Positions 34,984 to 43,618 of a DNA stretch of 51,094 bases are shown here, one piece after another. Position 1 is the first letter of the stretch. Each line of letters starts with the position of its first letter. The notes under the pieces were generated by a model, which was not told where the DNA came from, searched no databases, and saw nothing but the letters and a program-made list of their open reading frames with translations. Where the stretch lies: contig CAZRMK010000003.1 of assembly GCA_964601165.1 (NCBI GenBank), positions 1-51,094 of the forward strand, read 5' to 3'. The translations under genes were made by a program, and so were the position numbers. The DNA is from Thiosulfativibrio sp964601165 (lineage in GTDB: Bacteria > Pseudomonadota > Gammaproteobacteria > Thiomicrospirales > Thiomicrospiraceae).

Positions 34984-35044
34984 TAGCTTTTTCCTATCTT
35001 TTGATTTAACATTGTATCTTTTTACGAGTCCAAACATTCTTTAC

Positions 35045-37120
35045 ATGCAACATTTAAACGACAGACAATTACAAGCCGTCAGGCATCTTGCAACCCCTGC
35101 TTTAATTTTGGCGGGAGCTGGATCTGGGAAAACTAGAGTAATCACTGAAAAAATTGCTAACCTTATTCGCAAACATGACATAAAAGCCCATCATATTTAT
35201 GCTCTAACTTTTACCAACAAAGCCGCTAAAGAAATGAAACAGCGGGTTAGTAAATTACTAGTAAACGAGTCTGCTCAAGGGCTAAATACAGAGGGATTAA
35301 ATATACGAGGATTAAACGTCTCGACCTTTCACAATCTAGGCTTAAACATTATTCGTAAAGAATATGCCGCCCTTGGCTATAAATCTACTTTTTCTATTAT
35401 GGACAGTAGTGACTCTAAACAAATCATCAAACAACTTATTAAAAAACGTGAGATGGACGATGAAGAGCTGGATGGAATTCAATGGGAAATATCTCATTGG
35501 AAAAACTCCCATATCAGTCCTGAACAAGCCCTATCTCAAGCAGAAGATAAATTACAACAATCTAAAGCTATTTTATACGCTCACTACCAAAAACAACTAC
35601 AAGCTTACAACTCTGTTGATTTTGATGACTTAATTGGCTTACCCGTCCGCTTATTTCAAGAAAGACCCGATATTTTAGATAAGTGGCAAAATCGAATTCG
35701 CTATTTATTAGTCGACGAATACCAAGACACCAACGCTGCCCAGTACACGCTTATTAAGCAACTGGTAGGCGTACAAGCAAGGTTTACAGTGGTAGGGGAT
35801 GACGACCAATCTATTTATGCTTGGAGAGGAGCACAACCTGAAAACTTATCTTTATTAAAACAAGACTTCCCAAACTTAGAGGTCATTAAACTTGAACAAA
35901 ACTATCGTTCCAGCAATCGCATTCTGCAAGCCGCTAACCAACTTATTGCCAATAACCCCCATGAATTTGAAAAGCGTTTGTGGTCAGAAATGGGATTAGG
36001 TGACAAACTACGCGCACTTGCCTGTGCAGATGAAAATCAAGAAGCAGAACGAGTTGTTTCTGAAATTATAATTCACAAATTTAAACACCGTACGCAATTT
36101 AAAGACTATGCTATTTTATATAGAGGTAATTTTCAATCACGCCTGTTTGAACGTACCCTGCGCGAGCAAAATATCCCCTACATTATCTCTGGTGGACAAT
36201 CTTTTTTTGATAAAGCGGAAATTAAAGATGTCATGTCCTATCTAAAACTAATTGTAAACCCCGATGACGATGCCGCTTTTTTACGCATCATTAACACCCC
36301 ACGGCGTGAAATTGGAACTTCAACCCTAGAAAAGCTCGCTACCTATGCAACTAAGCGCCAAATAAGCTTAATAGACGCCACTTCAGAACTAGGGCTTACT
36401 AGCATTCTGGCAGATAAAGCTCTAAAACGTGTGCAGTGGTTTGGGCAACTCGCTATGGATTGGGTTAAAGAGGCAGAATCATTAGAGGGCGAAGCAGTCA
36501 TTCAGTTTATTAAAGGCATTATTGAACGCATTGAATACGACAACTGGCTACAAGAAACCGCCAACACTCCTAGCCAAGCAGAAAAACGTATTGAAAATGT
36601 ACGAGACTTGTTGCTTTGGATAGAACGTATTTTAGCCAAAGCCGAAGAAGAAAATGGCGAGCAACTTAAATTAGAAAAGATAGTCTCTTACATGACACTA
36701 ATGGACATGATGGAACGCAATGAAGATAACACAGAACATAACATGGTAAATTTAATGACTCTGCATGCCTCAAAAGGCCTAGAATTCCCCCATGTATTTC
36801 TAATTGGCATGGAAGAAGAGCTATTACCACACAAACAAAACTTAGAGGGTGCTGGGCTAGAAGAGGAAAGGCGACTTGCCTACGTTGGTATTACTAGAGC
36901 ACAACGCAGTTTAACCCTAAGCTACGCCCAAAAACGCCGCAAATACGGCGAAGAAGTAACTTGTGACCCTAGTCGGTTTTTAGAAGAGCTACCAGAAGAG
37001 TGTCTTATTTGGGAAGGCAAGCCAGGAGTAGAGCAGCAATCTGTAGCAGAGCAAAAAATTACTGGTAACGCTCATTTGGATAATCTGCGCTCTATGCTCA
37101 AAAGAAAAAGGCCTGATTAA
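35045..37120 (+). CDS. rep: ATP-dependent DNA helicase Rep
   Basis: This 691-residue protein starts at ATG 35045 (MQHLNDRQ). The longer frame from 34976 adds a hydrophobic leader that is not part of the family. It is a superfamily 1A 3'-5' helicase that helps replication past obstacles. The Q-motif LNDRQLQAV is at 4-12, Walker A AGAGSGKT at 23-30, DEYQDTN (motif II) near 222, and DDDQSIYAWRGA and LEQNYRSS follow. The motif V-VI region LHASKGLEF and VGITRAQ is near the end. Length is standard. It is divergent from a methyltransferase. Confidence 0.96.
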   Translation: MQHLNDRQLQAVRHLATPALILAGAGSGKTRVITEKIANLIRKHDIKAHHIYALTFTNKAAKEMKQRVSKLLVNESAQGLNTEGLNIRGLNVSTFHNLGLNIIRKEYAALGYKSTFSIMDSSDSKQIIKQLIKKREMDDEELDGIQWEISHWKNSHISPEQALSQAEDKLQQSKAILYAHYQKQLQAYNSVDFDDLIGLPVRLFQERPDILDKWQNRIRYLLVDEYQDTNAAQYTLIKQLVGVQARFTVVGDDDQSIYAWRGAQPENLSLLKQDFPNLEVIKLEQNYRSSNRILQAANQLIANNPHEFEKRLWSEMGLGDKLRALACADENQEAERVVSEIIIHKFKHRTQFKDYAILYRGNFQSRLFERTLREQNIPYIISGGQSFFDKAEIKDVMSYLKLIVNPDDDAAFLRIINTPRREIGTSTLEKLATYATKRQISLIDATSELGLTSILADKALKRVQWFGQLAMDWVKEAESLEGEAVIQFIKGIIERIEYDNWLQETANTPSQAEKRIENVRDLLLWIERILAKAEEENGEQLKLEKIVSYMTLMDMMERNEDNTEHNMVNLMTLHASKGLEFPHVFLIGMEEELLPHKQNLEGAGLEEERRLAYVGITRAQRSLTLSYAQKRRKYGEEVTCDPSRFLEELPEECLIWEGKPGVEQQSVAEQKITGNAHLDNLRSMLKRKRPD

Positions 37121-37530
37121 ACAGTTAACTAAAGAAGACTTTAATTAACTTTTATAAGAAACTTAAATAAAACCTCTTACTTTCTTGTAGACATTAAAGG
37201 AGTTTAATAGTATTATAATTTTTAATATCTATAAATTTTGCAAGTGCTTGCAGAATTTAGGTAAAACAAATAAAGGCTTCGTAATTCATCCGCTAAATTA
37301 CTCTCTTCTAAACCCTTTTTTAGACACCTCATGCTTACCCCCCAATTTTAACCCCTGCAAGCATCAACACTTCCTGGCTGCAGAACTTGTTTTCTAAAAC
37401 ACAACTAAGAAGTTTAAGAAAACAACCAACCTGCCGTTATGGCAAGTAGTATTGCTTAATTTATATCTGTTAAAGTTTAGCCCCTGACAGGAAAGTAACA
37501 CAATATACACCTCCACATAGGATCATTAAG
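37121..37530. other. 410-bp intergenic region ahead of the secretion operon
   Basis: This region holds the 34-bp family A derivative at 37229-37262 and an AGGATC Shine-Dalgarno just before the TolC start. A sequence resembling a sigma-54 -24/-12 pair at 37440-37455 has one extra base of spacing and is not called. Any promoter driving the eight-gene operon should lie here. Confidence 0.5.
37229..37262. repeat. 34-bp minimal family A derivative
   Basis: Two 17-bp halves resemble the family A termini, the left ending TTTTGCAAGT and the right GCTTGCAGAATTTAGGT, joined into one hairpin. It lies between rep and the TolC-like gene and could end the rep transcript. Confidence 0.55.
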
Positions 37531-38865
37531 ATGAAATACCAAAACTTAATCTTTAAAAATACTTTCTATTTAGGCATCGCTTTTACTTTGCTTTTTTCTC
37601 CAGTTTCTTTTGCTATTACGCTAGAAGAAACTATTGAAGACGCTATCATTCACAACCCTGAATTTCGTGCAGAAGTTAAACAATACCGTTCTATTCAAGC
37701 TGAGGTTAGGGGAGCAAAAGCAGGTTTTTTACCTACCATTGATTTAAACTTAGGAATAGGGCATGAAGAAGTAAATAATCAATCTATTAACAATACCGGA
37801 GATGGCTTAACTCGCGGAGAAGCCTCCCTTAAGTTAACCCAAAATCTTTTTGATGGCTTTGGAACCGCTAACGAAGTAGGTAGACAAGAATTTCGTCTCG
37901 ATGCTCAAGGCTTTCACGCAAAATCTATAGCCAATGACATTGCCCTTGCAATGACCGAAGCCTATATTGACTTAATGACAGAACAAGAACTCCTACAGCT
38001 AGCACAAGAAACCTTAGATACTCACACAAGGATTCTAGACCAAATTACCCAGCGTAATGATGCAGGCATTGGCAACCAAGTGGAAGTTGACCAAGCACAG
38101 GCTCGCCTATCTTTAGAAAAATCCAACTTTGCTTCTACACAGAACAATTATGCTGATGCTCTTACTAAATTTAGAAGGGTACTGGGTCGCGACCCTGACA
38201 CAGATCTTATTAAACCCATATTTGCCTTTAACTTACCAGAAAATATTGATATAGCCACTTCAGTTGCCATGACAGATCACCCCACTTTAAGAGCATCCAA
38301 TGGAGATATTGCAGAAGCTAGAATGCAACACCAAGCGTCAAGCCGACATTTTTACCCTCAAATAAACCTAGAGATCGAGAAAGCATTTGACAACAATCTC
38401 TCTGGTGTTGCTGGGACTAATGAGCGTCTTCAAGCTATGCTACGTTTAGAATGGAATCTCTACAATGGAGGACGTAATATGGCTGAACGCAAACGTACTT
38501 CATCAGCTTTTCACGAAGCAACTGAAATTCGTAACAATACCCGTCGCCAAATTATCGAAAACCTTCATTATGCTTGGAATGCTAAAAACTATATCGATAA
38601 ACAACTAGCATTTATTAACCAACACATCAAAATGACGTTCGATACCCTTATAGGCTACCGTCAGCAGTTTAACTTAGGACGTCGTTCACTATTAGACTTA
38701 TTAAACACTGAAAATGAATATAGCAGTGCTCTTAGGAACTTAATTACCAGCGAAGCTGAACTTTTAAAAGCTCATTATCGTATCCTAGCAGGAACGGGGC
38801 ATCTTTTAACAGAGCTGAAGATAGAATACAACTTTATCGATGCTGAAGATCATCCACACGAATAA
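37531..38865 (+). CDS. TolC-family outer-membrane channel of a type I secretion system (LapE-like)
   Basis: This 444-residue protein has a signal peptide at about 1-28. The two TolC repeats are visible: helical segments ETIEDAIIHNPEF and, in the second half, SVAMTDHPTLRASNGDI with the AEARMQHQASSRHFYPQI pattern. It forms the outer-membrane tunnel that exports adhesin together with LapB and LapC encoded downstream. It is first in the operon, with a good AGGA ribosome site. The next gene overlaps its 3' end only if a longer start is used. Confidence 0.9.
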   Translation: MKYQNLIFKNTFYLGIAFTLLFSPVSFAITLEETIEDAIIHNPEFRAEVKQYRSIQAEVRGAKAGFLPTIDLNLGIGHEEVNNQSINNTGDGLTRGEASLKLTQNLFDGFGTANEVGRQEFRLDAQGFHAKSIANDIALAMTEAYIDLMTEQELLQLAQETLDTHTRILDQITQRNDAGIGNQVEVDQAQARLSLEKSNFASTQNNYADALTKFRRVLGRDPDTDLIKPIFAFNLPENIDIATSVAMTDHPTLRASNGDIAEARMQHQASSRHFYPQINLEIEKAFDNNLSGVAGTNERLQAMLRLEWNLYNGGRNMAERKRTSSAFHEATEIRNNTRRQIIENLHYAWNAKNYIDKQLAFINQHIKMTFDTLIGYRQQFNLGRRSLLDLLNTENEYSSALRNLITSEAELLKAHYRILAGTGHLLTELKIEYNFIDAEDHPHE

Positions 38866-38887
38866 GCTTAAACGACATCAAGAGACT

Positions 38888-39931
38888 ATGAAAATGAAAA
38901 CATTATTTATCCCAGCACTTGCCTTAATTGTCTTAAGTATGACGGCTTGTACACTAACCCCTGCTCAAGTAACAAAAACTGATACGGACTCGCCTAGTTG
39001 GACAGTAACAACCCCCTCAGATGCAACCAATCTTTATGCCATTGCAAGCTTTCCTATTGAGGATGGAGACATTGAAGCCGCTACGCATTCTGCGATGCAA
39101 CTGGCAAAGTTAAATCTTCAAACGCAGATTGACAAAGCCAAGGCTCAATCGAAGGTTAACCTCAACAGAACAGCACTTGAAATAAAAGTTCGTCATGCAA
39201 TTCAATCTCAAATGAACCTTGCGTTTTCTCCTGACATTCAACTCATTGAGAGCTATACAGATACGAAAAACCATCAGGTATTTGTTTTAGTGGCTGCAAA
39301 TAGTTCTCAAAGTAAAACTAGCTTACAAGATCGTCTAAAAATACTGGATACTCAGCTATTGGATTATTTGCATACGAGCCAAAGAGGGGGGGAGCTTGAA
39401 CAGTTATTTTCCTTATTACCTAGCCTACCAACTTTAGAGGAAAGAGCTTTTATTTTAACAGAGCTAAAATCCTTGCGTGACGAAAACTTAATTCCATCGC
39501 AAGATAATAGTCTCGCTATACAGATGAATAATCGTATCTCTATGCTATTTAATAATATGATCATTGGTGTCAGTGCTCTCACCGCAGATACAGAAAAATT
39601 AGAACTAGAATTTATCAAGGCTTTAAACCTCGCAGGTCTTAGCATTTCAGTTCGCTTTCCAGACCTAACCCTTAAATACTATATTGAACCTGAAATTACC
39701 TCTCTTGAAAAAAATAACATCAATGTAAGTTTAATAAATGACATTGAAATACTAATGAGAGACACAGCTCCTTTAACCGCCTTCAATATGGAAACTCAAG
39801 CAACGTCTCATACAGAATCCTCCGCAAAACTAGCGGCTCTACAACCTGTTGCCAATAAAATTAGTGCTTCTATTGTTGAAGGCATGATTAGCCACATTAA
39901 TAATGTCAATAAAGTCAAACATAATCGTTGA
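38888..39931 (+). CDS. Lipoprotein, LPP20-like, of the Lap-type operon
   Basis: This is a 347-residue protein starting at ATG 38888 (MKMKT). The longer start at 38840 would overlap the TolC-like gene and lacks a signal. The lipobox is in LSMTAC at about residue 21. An N-terminal segment to about 130 (LYAIASFPIEDGD, then amphipathic helices ending LIESYTDTKNHQVFVLVA) resembles LPP20-type lipoproteins. The C-terminal region is otherwise unrecognised. It is probably an outer-membrane-attached factor for adhesin presentation. Its position between the channel and the OmpA protein implies that, but function is inference. Confidence 0.75.
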   Translation: MKMKTLFIPALALIVLSMTACTLTPAQVTKTDTDSPSWTVTTPSDATNLYAIASFPIEDGDIEAATHSAMQLAKLNLQTQIDKAKAQSKVNLNRTALEIKVRHAIQSQMNLAFSPDIQLIESYTDTKNHQVFVLVAANSSQSKTSLQDRLKILDTQLLDYLHTSQRGGELEQLFSLLPSLPTLEERAFILTELKSLRDENLIPSQDNSLAIQMNNRISMLFNNMIIGVSALTADTEKLELEFIKALNLAGLSISVRFPDLTLKYYIEPEITSLEKNNINVSLINDIEILMRDTAPLTAFNMETQATSHTESSAKLAALQPVANKISASIVEGMISHINNVNKVKHNR

Positions 39932-39987
39932 GTTTTACCACTATTTTAGTTCGAAAGTTTAACTTAACTCAAGCACCCAAAAGATGA

Positions 39988-40959
39988 ATGGATAACGCCA
40001 TGAATAATATTCTAAAAATTTCTTTAATTATACTAGCACTCTCTTTTACCACTGGTACTGCTTTAGCAACAGGAGCTCCGTCACAGAGCTTAAGTGCCGT
40101 AGAACGGCATGCCATTACAACCCTCTTCAATAAACAAGAGGATACTCGACATATCACCATTCTCTATAGAGATTTAGATGAAGATGGTGTGCCAGACCGC
40201 CAAGACCACTGTTTAAATTCTGCGTTTGGCTTTCCTGTTAATACTCTTGGCTGTGAGCTAGATGGGGATGGCGACGGGGTATTTGATCGTAGTGACCGTT
40301 GTCCTCACACTATTAAGAATATTGCAGTCAATTTTTTAGGCTGTGAAGGCGACCAAGATAGAGATAAGGTACTTGATAGCACAGACCAGTGTCCAAATAC
40401 GCCATTAGGAGCAAAAGTCAATCACATTGGTTGTCAAGTAGAGCAGGATAGCGATCGTGACGGCGTTGTCAATAGCCTTGATCTTTGCCCAGAAACTCCT
40501 TTAGGAACTGCTGTCAATGACAGAGGCTGTAAAGAAGAAGTTTTCTTAATCGCTAACATTGTATTTAGTACTGGTTCTTATGCCATACGGGCCGATCAAA
40601 GACATATCCTTGATGACGCTATGACCCGACTGAAAGATAAGGCAGCTAACGAAGTTATTGTCATTACTGGTCACACTGACAGTGTAGGAACCGAGATACG
40701 TAACAGACAATTGTCATGGAATCGTGCCCAAAGCGTAAAAGAATACTTCGTTGAAGAGTACAATTATAATCCTGAACAAATCTTTGTCTTAGGTCGCGGT
40801 GAATTGGAAGCTATTGATAGCAACAAAACCCCTGAAGGAAGACAAAATAACCGTCGTATTACTTTCCAAGTCCTTAATATAGACGATCTTCACCCAGATG
40901 TAAGACAAGACATCCCCGAAGAGATGAAAGGTTATGATAGATATGGATATAGAAACTAA
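39988..40959 (+). CDS. OmpA-family protein with calcium-binding TSP3-type repeats
   Basis: This 323-residue protein has a signal peptide at about 1-27 (start at the first ATG or at Met5). Four thrombospondin type 3-like repeats at about 50-185 carry Asp-rich calcium motifs such as DLDEDGVPD, DGDGDGVFD and DSDRDGVVN with paired cysteines. The OmpA domain at about 190-305 has TGHTDSVG and an NRRITF end and binds peptidoglycan. It links the envelope to the wall. In a Lap-type operon it may help anchor the large calcium-binding adhesin. Mutual calcium dependence with LapG is plausible but inferred. Confidence 0.85.
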   Translation: MDNAMNNILKISLIILALSFTTGTALATGAPSQSLSAVERHAITTLFNKQEDTRHITILYRDLDEDGVPDRQDHCLNSAFGFPVNTLGCELDGDGDGVFDRSDRCPHTIKNIAVNFLGCEGDQDRDKVLDSTDQCPNTPLGAKVNHIGCQVEQDSDRDGVVNSLDLCPETPLGTAVNDRGCKEEVFLIANIVFSTGSYAIRADQRHILDDAMTRLKDKAANEVIVITGHTDSVGTEIRNRQLSWNRAQSVKEYFVEEYNYNPEQIFVLGRGELEAIDSNKTPEGRQNNRRITFQVLNIDDLHPDVRQDIPEEMKGYDRYGYRN

Positions 40960-40978
40960 TTAAGAGTTAACAAATCTC

Positions 40979-41641
40979 ATGGTTACGGCTGCCTTAATCC
41001 GCATATTTTTGACCCTAATAGTTTTTCTTTTAGGGTTCAGCTGGGCTCCTGCAAGCAAAGCTCCTACTATGGTTTCGCCTGCAGAATTTCAACTGACTAA
41101 GAAAGAACATGGTGAATTTGCTGTTCGTCGCCTTAAAGCTTGGCAAGCTTTAGTGGATAACAACATGCATAGACCAGAGAGATTAAAACTTTCTCTCGTT
41201 AATGATTTTTTTAATCAAGCTAAATTTGTTGATGATATAGACCATTGGAAAAAAGAAGATTACTGGGCGAGTCCTTTTGAGCTATTAGTAACTGATGCGG
41301 GAGATTGTGAAGACTTTGTTATTGCTAAGTATTTTACCTTGCTAGCTCTAGGAGTTCCAGAGTCAAAGCTCTTTTTAACTTATGTTAAATCCTTGCGCTT
41401 AAATCAAGCTCACATGGTCTTGACCTATTTCAAAACACCAACTTCAGTTCCCCTTGTTCTCGACAATTTAACTGACCGCATATTAAAGGCAACTGTCCGT
41501 AAAGATTTAGTTCCCATTTATAGTTTTAACGGTAAAGGTCTTTGGCTTGCAAAACAGCGTGGTAAAGGACAAGCTGTTGAGGGGGGTACGGAACAACTTA
41601 AACAATGGAACCACTTACTTAAAAAAATGGCGCCACGATAA
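40979..41641 (+). CDS. lapG: LapG-type periplasmic cysteine protease
   Basis: This 220-residue transglutaminase-like (BTLCP) protease has a signal peptide at about 1-26. The catalytic triad is C110 (DAGDCEDFVI), H145 (LNQAHMVL) and D162 (VLDNLTD). D109 and E111 flank the cysteine at positions that bind calcium in LapG. It clips the N-terminus of LapA-like adhesins to release the cell from the surface when cyclic di-GMP falls. LapD, next in the operon with a 9-bp gap, sequesters it when cyclic di-GMP is high. No LapA-like gene is adjacent. Confidence 0.93.
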   Translation: MVTAALIRIFLTLIVFLLGFSWAPASKAPTMVSPAEFQLTKKEHGEFAVRRLKAWQALVDNNMHRPERLKLSLVNDFFNQAKFVDDIDHWKKEDYWASPFELLVTDAGDCEDFVIAKYFTLLALGVPESKLFLTYVKSLRLNQAHMVLTYFKTPTSVPLVLDNLTDRILKATVRKDLVPIYSFNGKGLWLAKQRGKGQAVEGGTEQLKQWNHLLKKMAPR

Positions 41642-41650
41642 GGATATATT

Positions 41651-43594
41651 ATGACTCTCAAAAAACAAATAATCATATTCATTACCACTTTACTTGTCAT
41701 TTTGCTGGCAGGAACCTTCTGGTTAAATTTTCTTAATACTAAAAACTTTCTTAAAGATCAATTAACCTCTCACGCTCAGGATACGGCAACCTCTTTAGGG
41801 CTTTCTTTAAGTTCTGTAGCAAATCCAGAAGAACCTGCCAGCATGAAAACCATGATTAATGCGGTATTTGATCGAGGTTACTTTTTGCATATCCAGCTCA
41901 CTGATTTAGATGGTGAAATTATTTTTTACCGCCAAAACCCGTATGAAATTAGAGGGATTCCTACTTGGTTTATTAATGCCATTCCTATTGAAGCCCCTAT
42001 TGCAGAATCCATTGTCCAAACAGGCTGGTTTCCAATAGGATCTCTGCAGGTTCAAAGTCATCCTGGTTATGCCTATATACAGCTCTGGCAAACGACTACC
42101 AGTTTACTAATTTGGTTTTTTGCAGCCTTAGTACTGTCTATTTTCTTTGCTTATCTAGCTCTTAGAGCAATGCTTAGACCTTTAGAAAAGATAAAAAAGC
42201 AAGCTGAAGCCATTGTTAAAAAAGAATATCTTCTACAAGAAAATATTCCTAGAACTATTGAATTCCGTCAAGTAGTATCTGCTATGAATGCCATGGTTCT
42301 TAAATTAAAAGGCGTCTTTGAAAGGGATGCCAAAATGGCAGAAAAGCTGCAAAAAATGGCCTATCAAGATACTGTTACCAAAATGAGCAATCGTCAACAC
42401 TTTGAAATGTTAACCGACTCTCTCCTTGATCCAAAGCAAGAAGCTTCTGCTGGTATTTTATGTCTGATTCGAGTAGAAGAATTGAAAGACCTAAATGATC
42501 AGTTTGGCTATCTGGTTGGGGACAAGATGATATGCGACCTTGCTAAATCTCTTCAACAGCAACTTCCTTCACAAAAAGCACTTTATGCACGTTTAAATGG
42601 TACTGAAATGATTGCAGTATTACCAAGCCTAACTGCCAAACAAATTCACGAAAATGTTAGTGTTATTGCAAATAGCTTTCCAAAATTATTAGCCGACCTC
42701 AATGCACAACAAGCAACCACTTATATTTCTATTGCCGTTATGCCCTATCAACCAGGCGAAACCCGTGGATTTCTGTTATCAAAGTTGGATTTTGCGATAG
42801 ATCAAGCAAAGCACTTAGGAAAAAACCAAGCCTATTTTTATGAAACCGAAGAAAATAAAACCACTGAATATTTAGAGTGGGAAAAAATAATTAACGAGTC
42901 TCTTGCTAAAAAACGCTTTATACTCTTCCAACAACCTGCCTACACCGAAGATAAAAGCTTGTACCATAAAGAGTTGCTTATTCGCATGAAAGGTGCTGAT
43001 GGCATACTAAGATCTGCCGGCTATTTTATGCCTGCTGTTCAAAGACTAAATAAGGTTTTTGAAATTGACCAGATAGTAATTCAACTCGCCATAAACCACC
43101 TTAAAAGCTCCAAAACGACCAGCTTGCTAGCTATTAATCTTTCTCAAGCAGTGCTTAGTAGCGAAGAAGCAATTCGCTGGCTATTAGAAAGCATTAAAGA
43201 CCTACCTCCTAAAAGCTTTTCTTTTGAATTACCAGAAGATTTAATCCTTTCTGAAAAAGCACAAGCTTGGCCACTTATTAAACAATTAAGGTCTCTAGGC
43301 ATTCAAATAGGAATTGACCATTTTGGTAGCCAGTTTAATGATATGCAATATCTACAAACCCTGCTACCTGATTATATTAAGCTTGACGCAGCTTTCAGTA
43401 AAGCCATTGATAAAGATGAACAAACCCGTACTTATATTGCCAGTTTATGTGAAATGGCAAATAGCTTAGACATTACTGTCATTGCTATGGCTGTCGAAAA
43501 TGATTCCCAAAAACAATCTTTTAAAGATTTGGGGATCAAACATTACCAAGGCTATCATTTTAGTACTCCAGAGCCTCTTAATGAGCTCTTATGA
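41651..43594 (+). CDS. lapD: LapD-type cyclic di-GMP effector with degenerate GGDEF and EAL domains
   Basis: This 647-residue inner-membrane receptor has TM1 at about 7-27 and a periplasmic LapD/MoxY-type domain at 28-150. W126 in QTGWFPIG sits where P. fluorescens LapD has the LapG-contacting tryptophan. TM2 lies at about 151-171 and a HAMP at about 172-225. GGDEF is replaced by NGTEM (316-320) and EAL by ELL (441-443), so neither synthesis nor hydrolysis is expected. The EAL domain should still bind cyclic di-GMP. It gates LapG. The protein is of normal LapD length. Confidence 0.93.
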   Translation: MTLKKQIIIFITTLLVILLAGTFWLNFLNTKNFLKDQLTSHAQDTATSLGLSLSSVANPEEPASMKTMINAVFDRGYFLHIQLTDLDGEIIFYRQNPYEIRGIPTWFINAIPIEAPIAESIVQTGWFPIGSLQVQSHPGYAYIQLWQTTTSLLIWFFAALVLSIFFAYLALRAMLRPLEKIKKQAEAIVKKEYLLQENIPRTIEFRQVVSAMNAMVLKLKGVFERDAKMAEKLQKMAYQDTVTKMSNRQHFEMLTDSLLDPKQEASAGILCLIRVEELKDLNDQFGYLVGDKMICDLAKSLQQQLPSQKALYARLNGTEMIAVLPSLTAKQIHENVSVIANSFPKLLADLNAQQATTYISIAVMPYQPGETRGFLLSKLDFAIDQAKHLGKNQAYFYETEENKTTEYLEWEKIINESLAKKRFILFQQPAYTEDKSLYHKELLIRMKGADGILRSAGYFMPAVQRLNKVFEIDQIVIQLAINHLKSSKTTSLLAINLSQAVLSSEEAIRWLLESIKDLPPKSFSFELPEDLILSEKAQAWPLIKQLRSLGIQIGIDHFGSQFNDMQYLQTLLPDYIKLDAAFSKAIDKDEQTRTYIASLCEMANSLDITVIAMAVENDSQKQSFKDLGIKHYQGYHFSTPEPLNELL

Positions 43595-43618
43595 CATCAA
43601 GATGCCTCTAAAAAAACA

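Noticed and set aside
34976..35044. Hydrophobic leader extension of rep
   Set aside because: Rep proteins begin at the Q-motif; the extension overlaps the divergent methyltransferase start region.
37440..37455. Sigma-54 -24/-12 promoter before the Lap-type operon
   Set aside because: GG and GC blocks are separated by 11 bp instead of 10.
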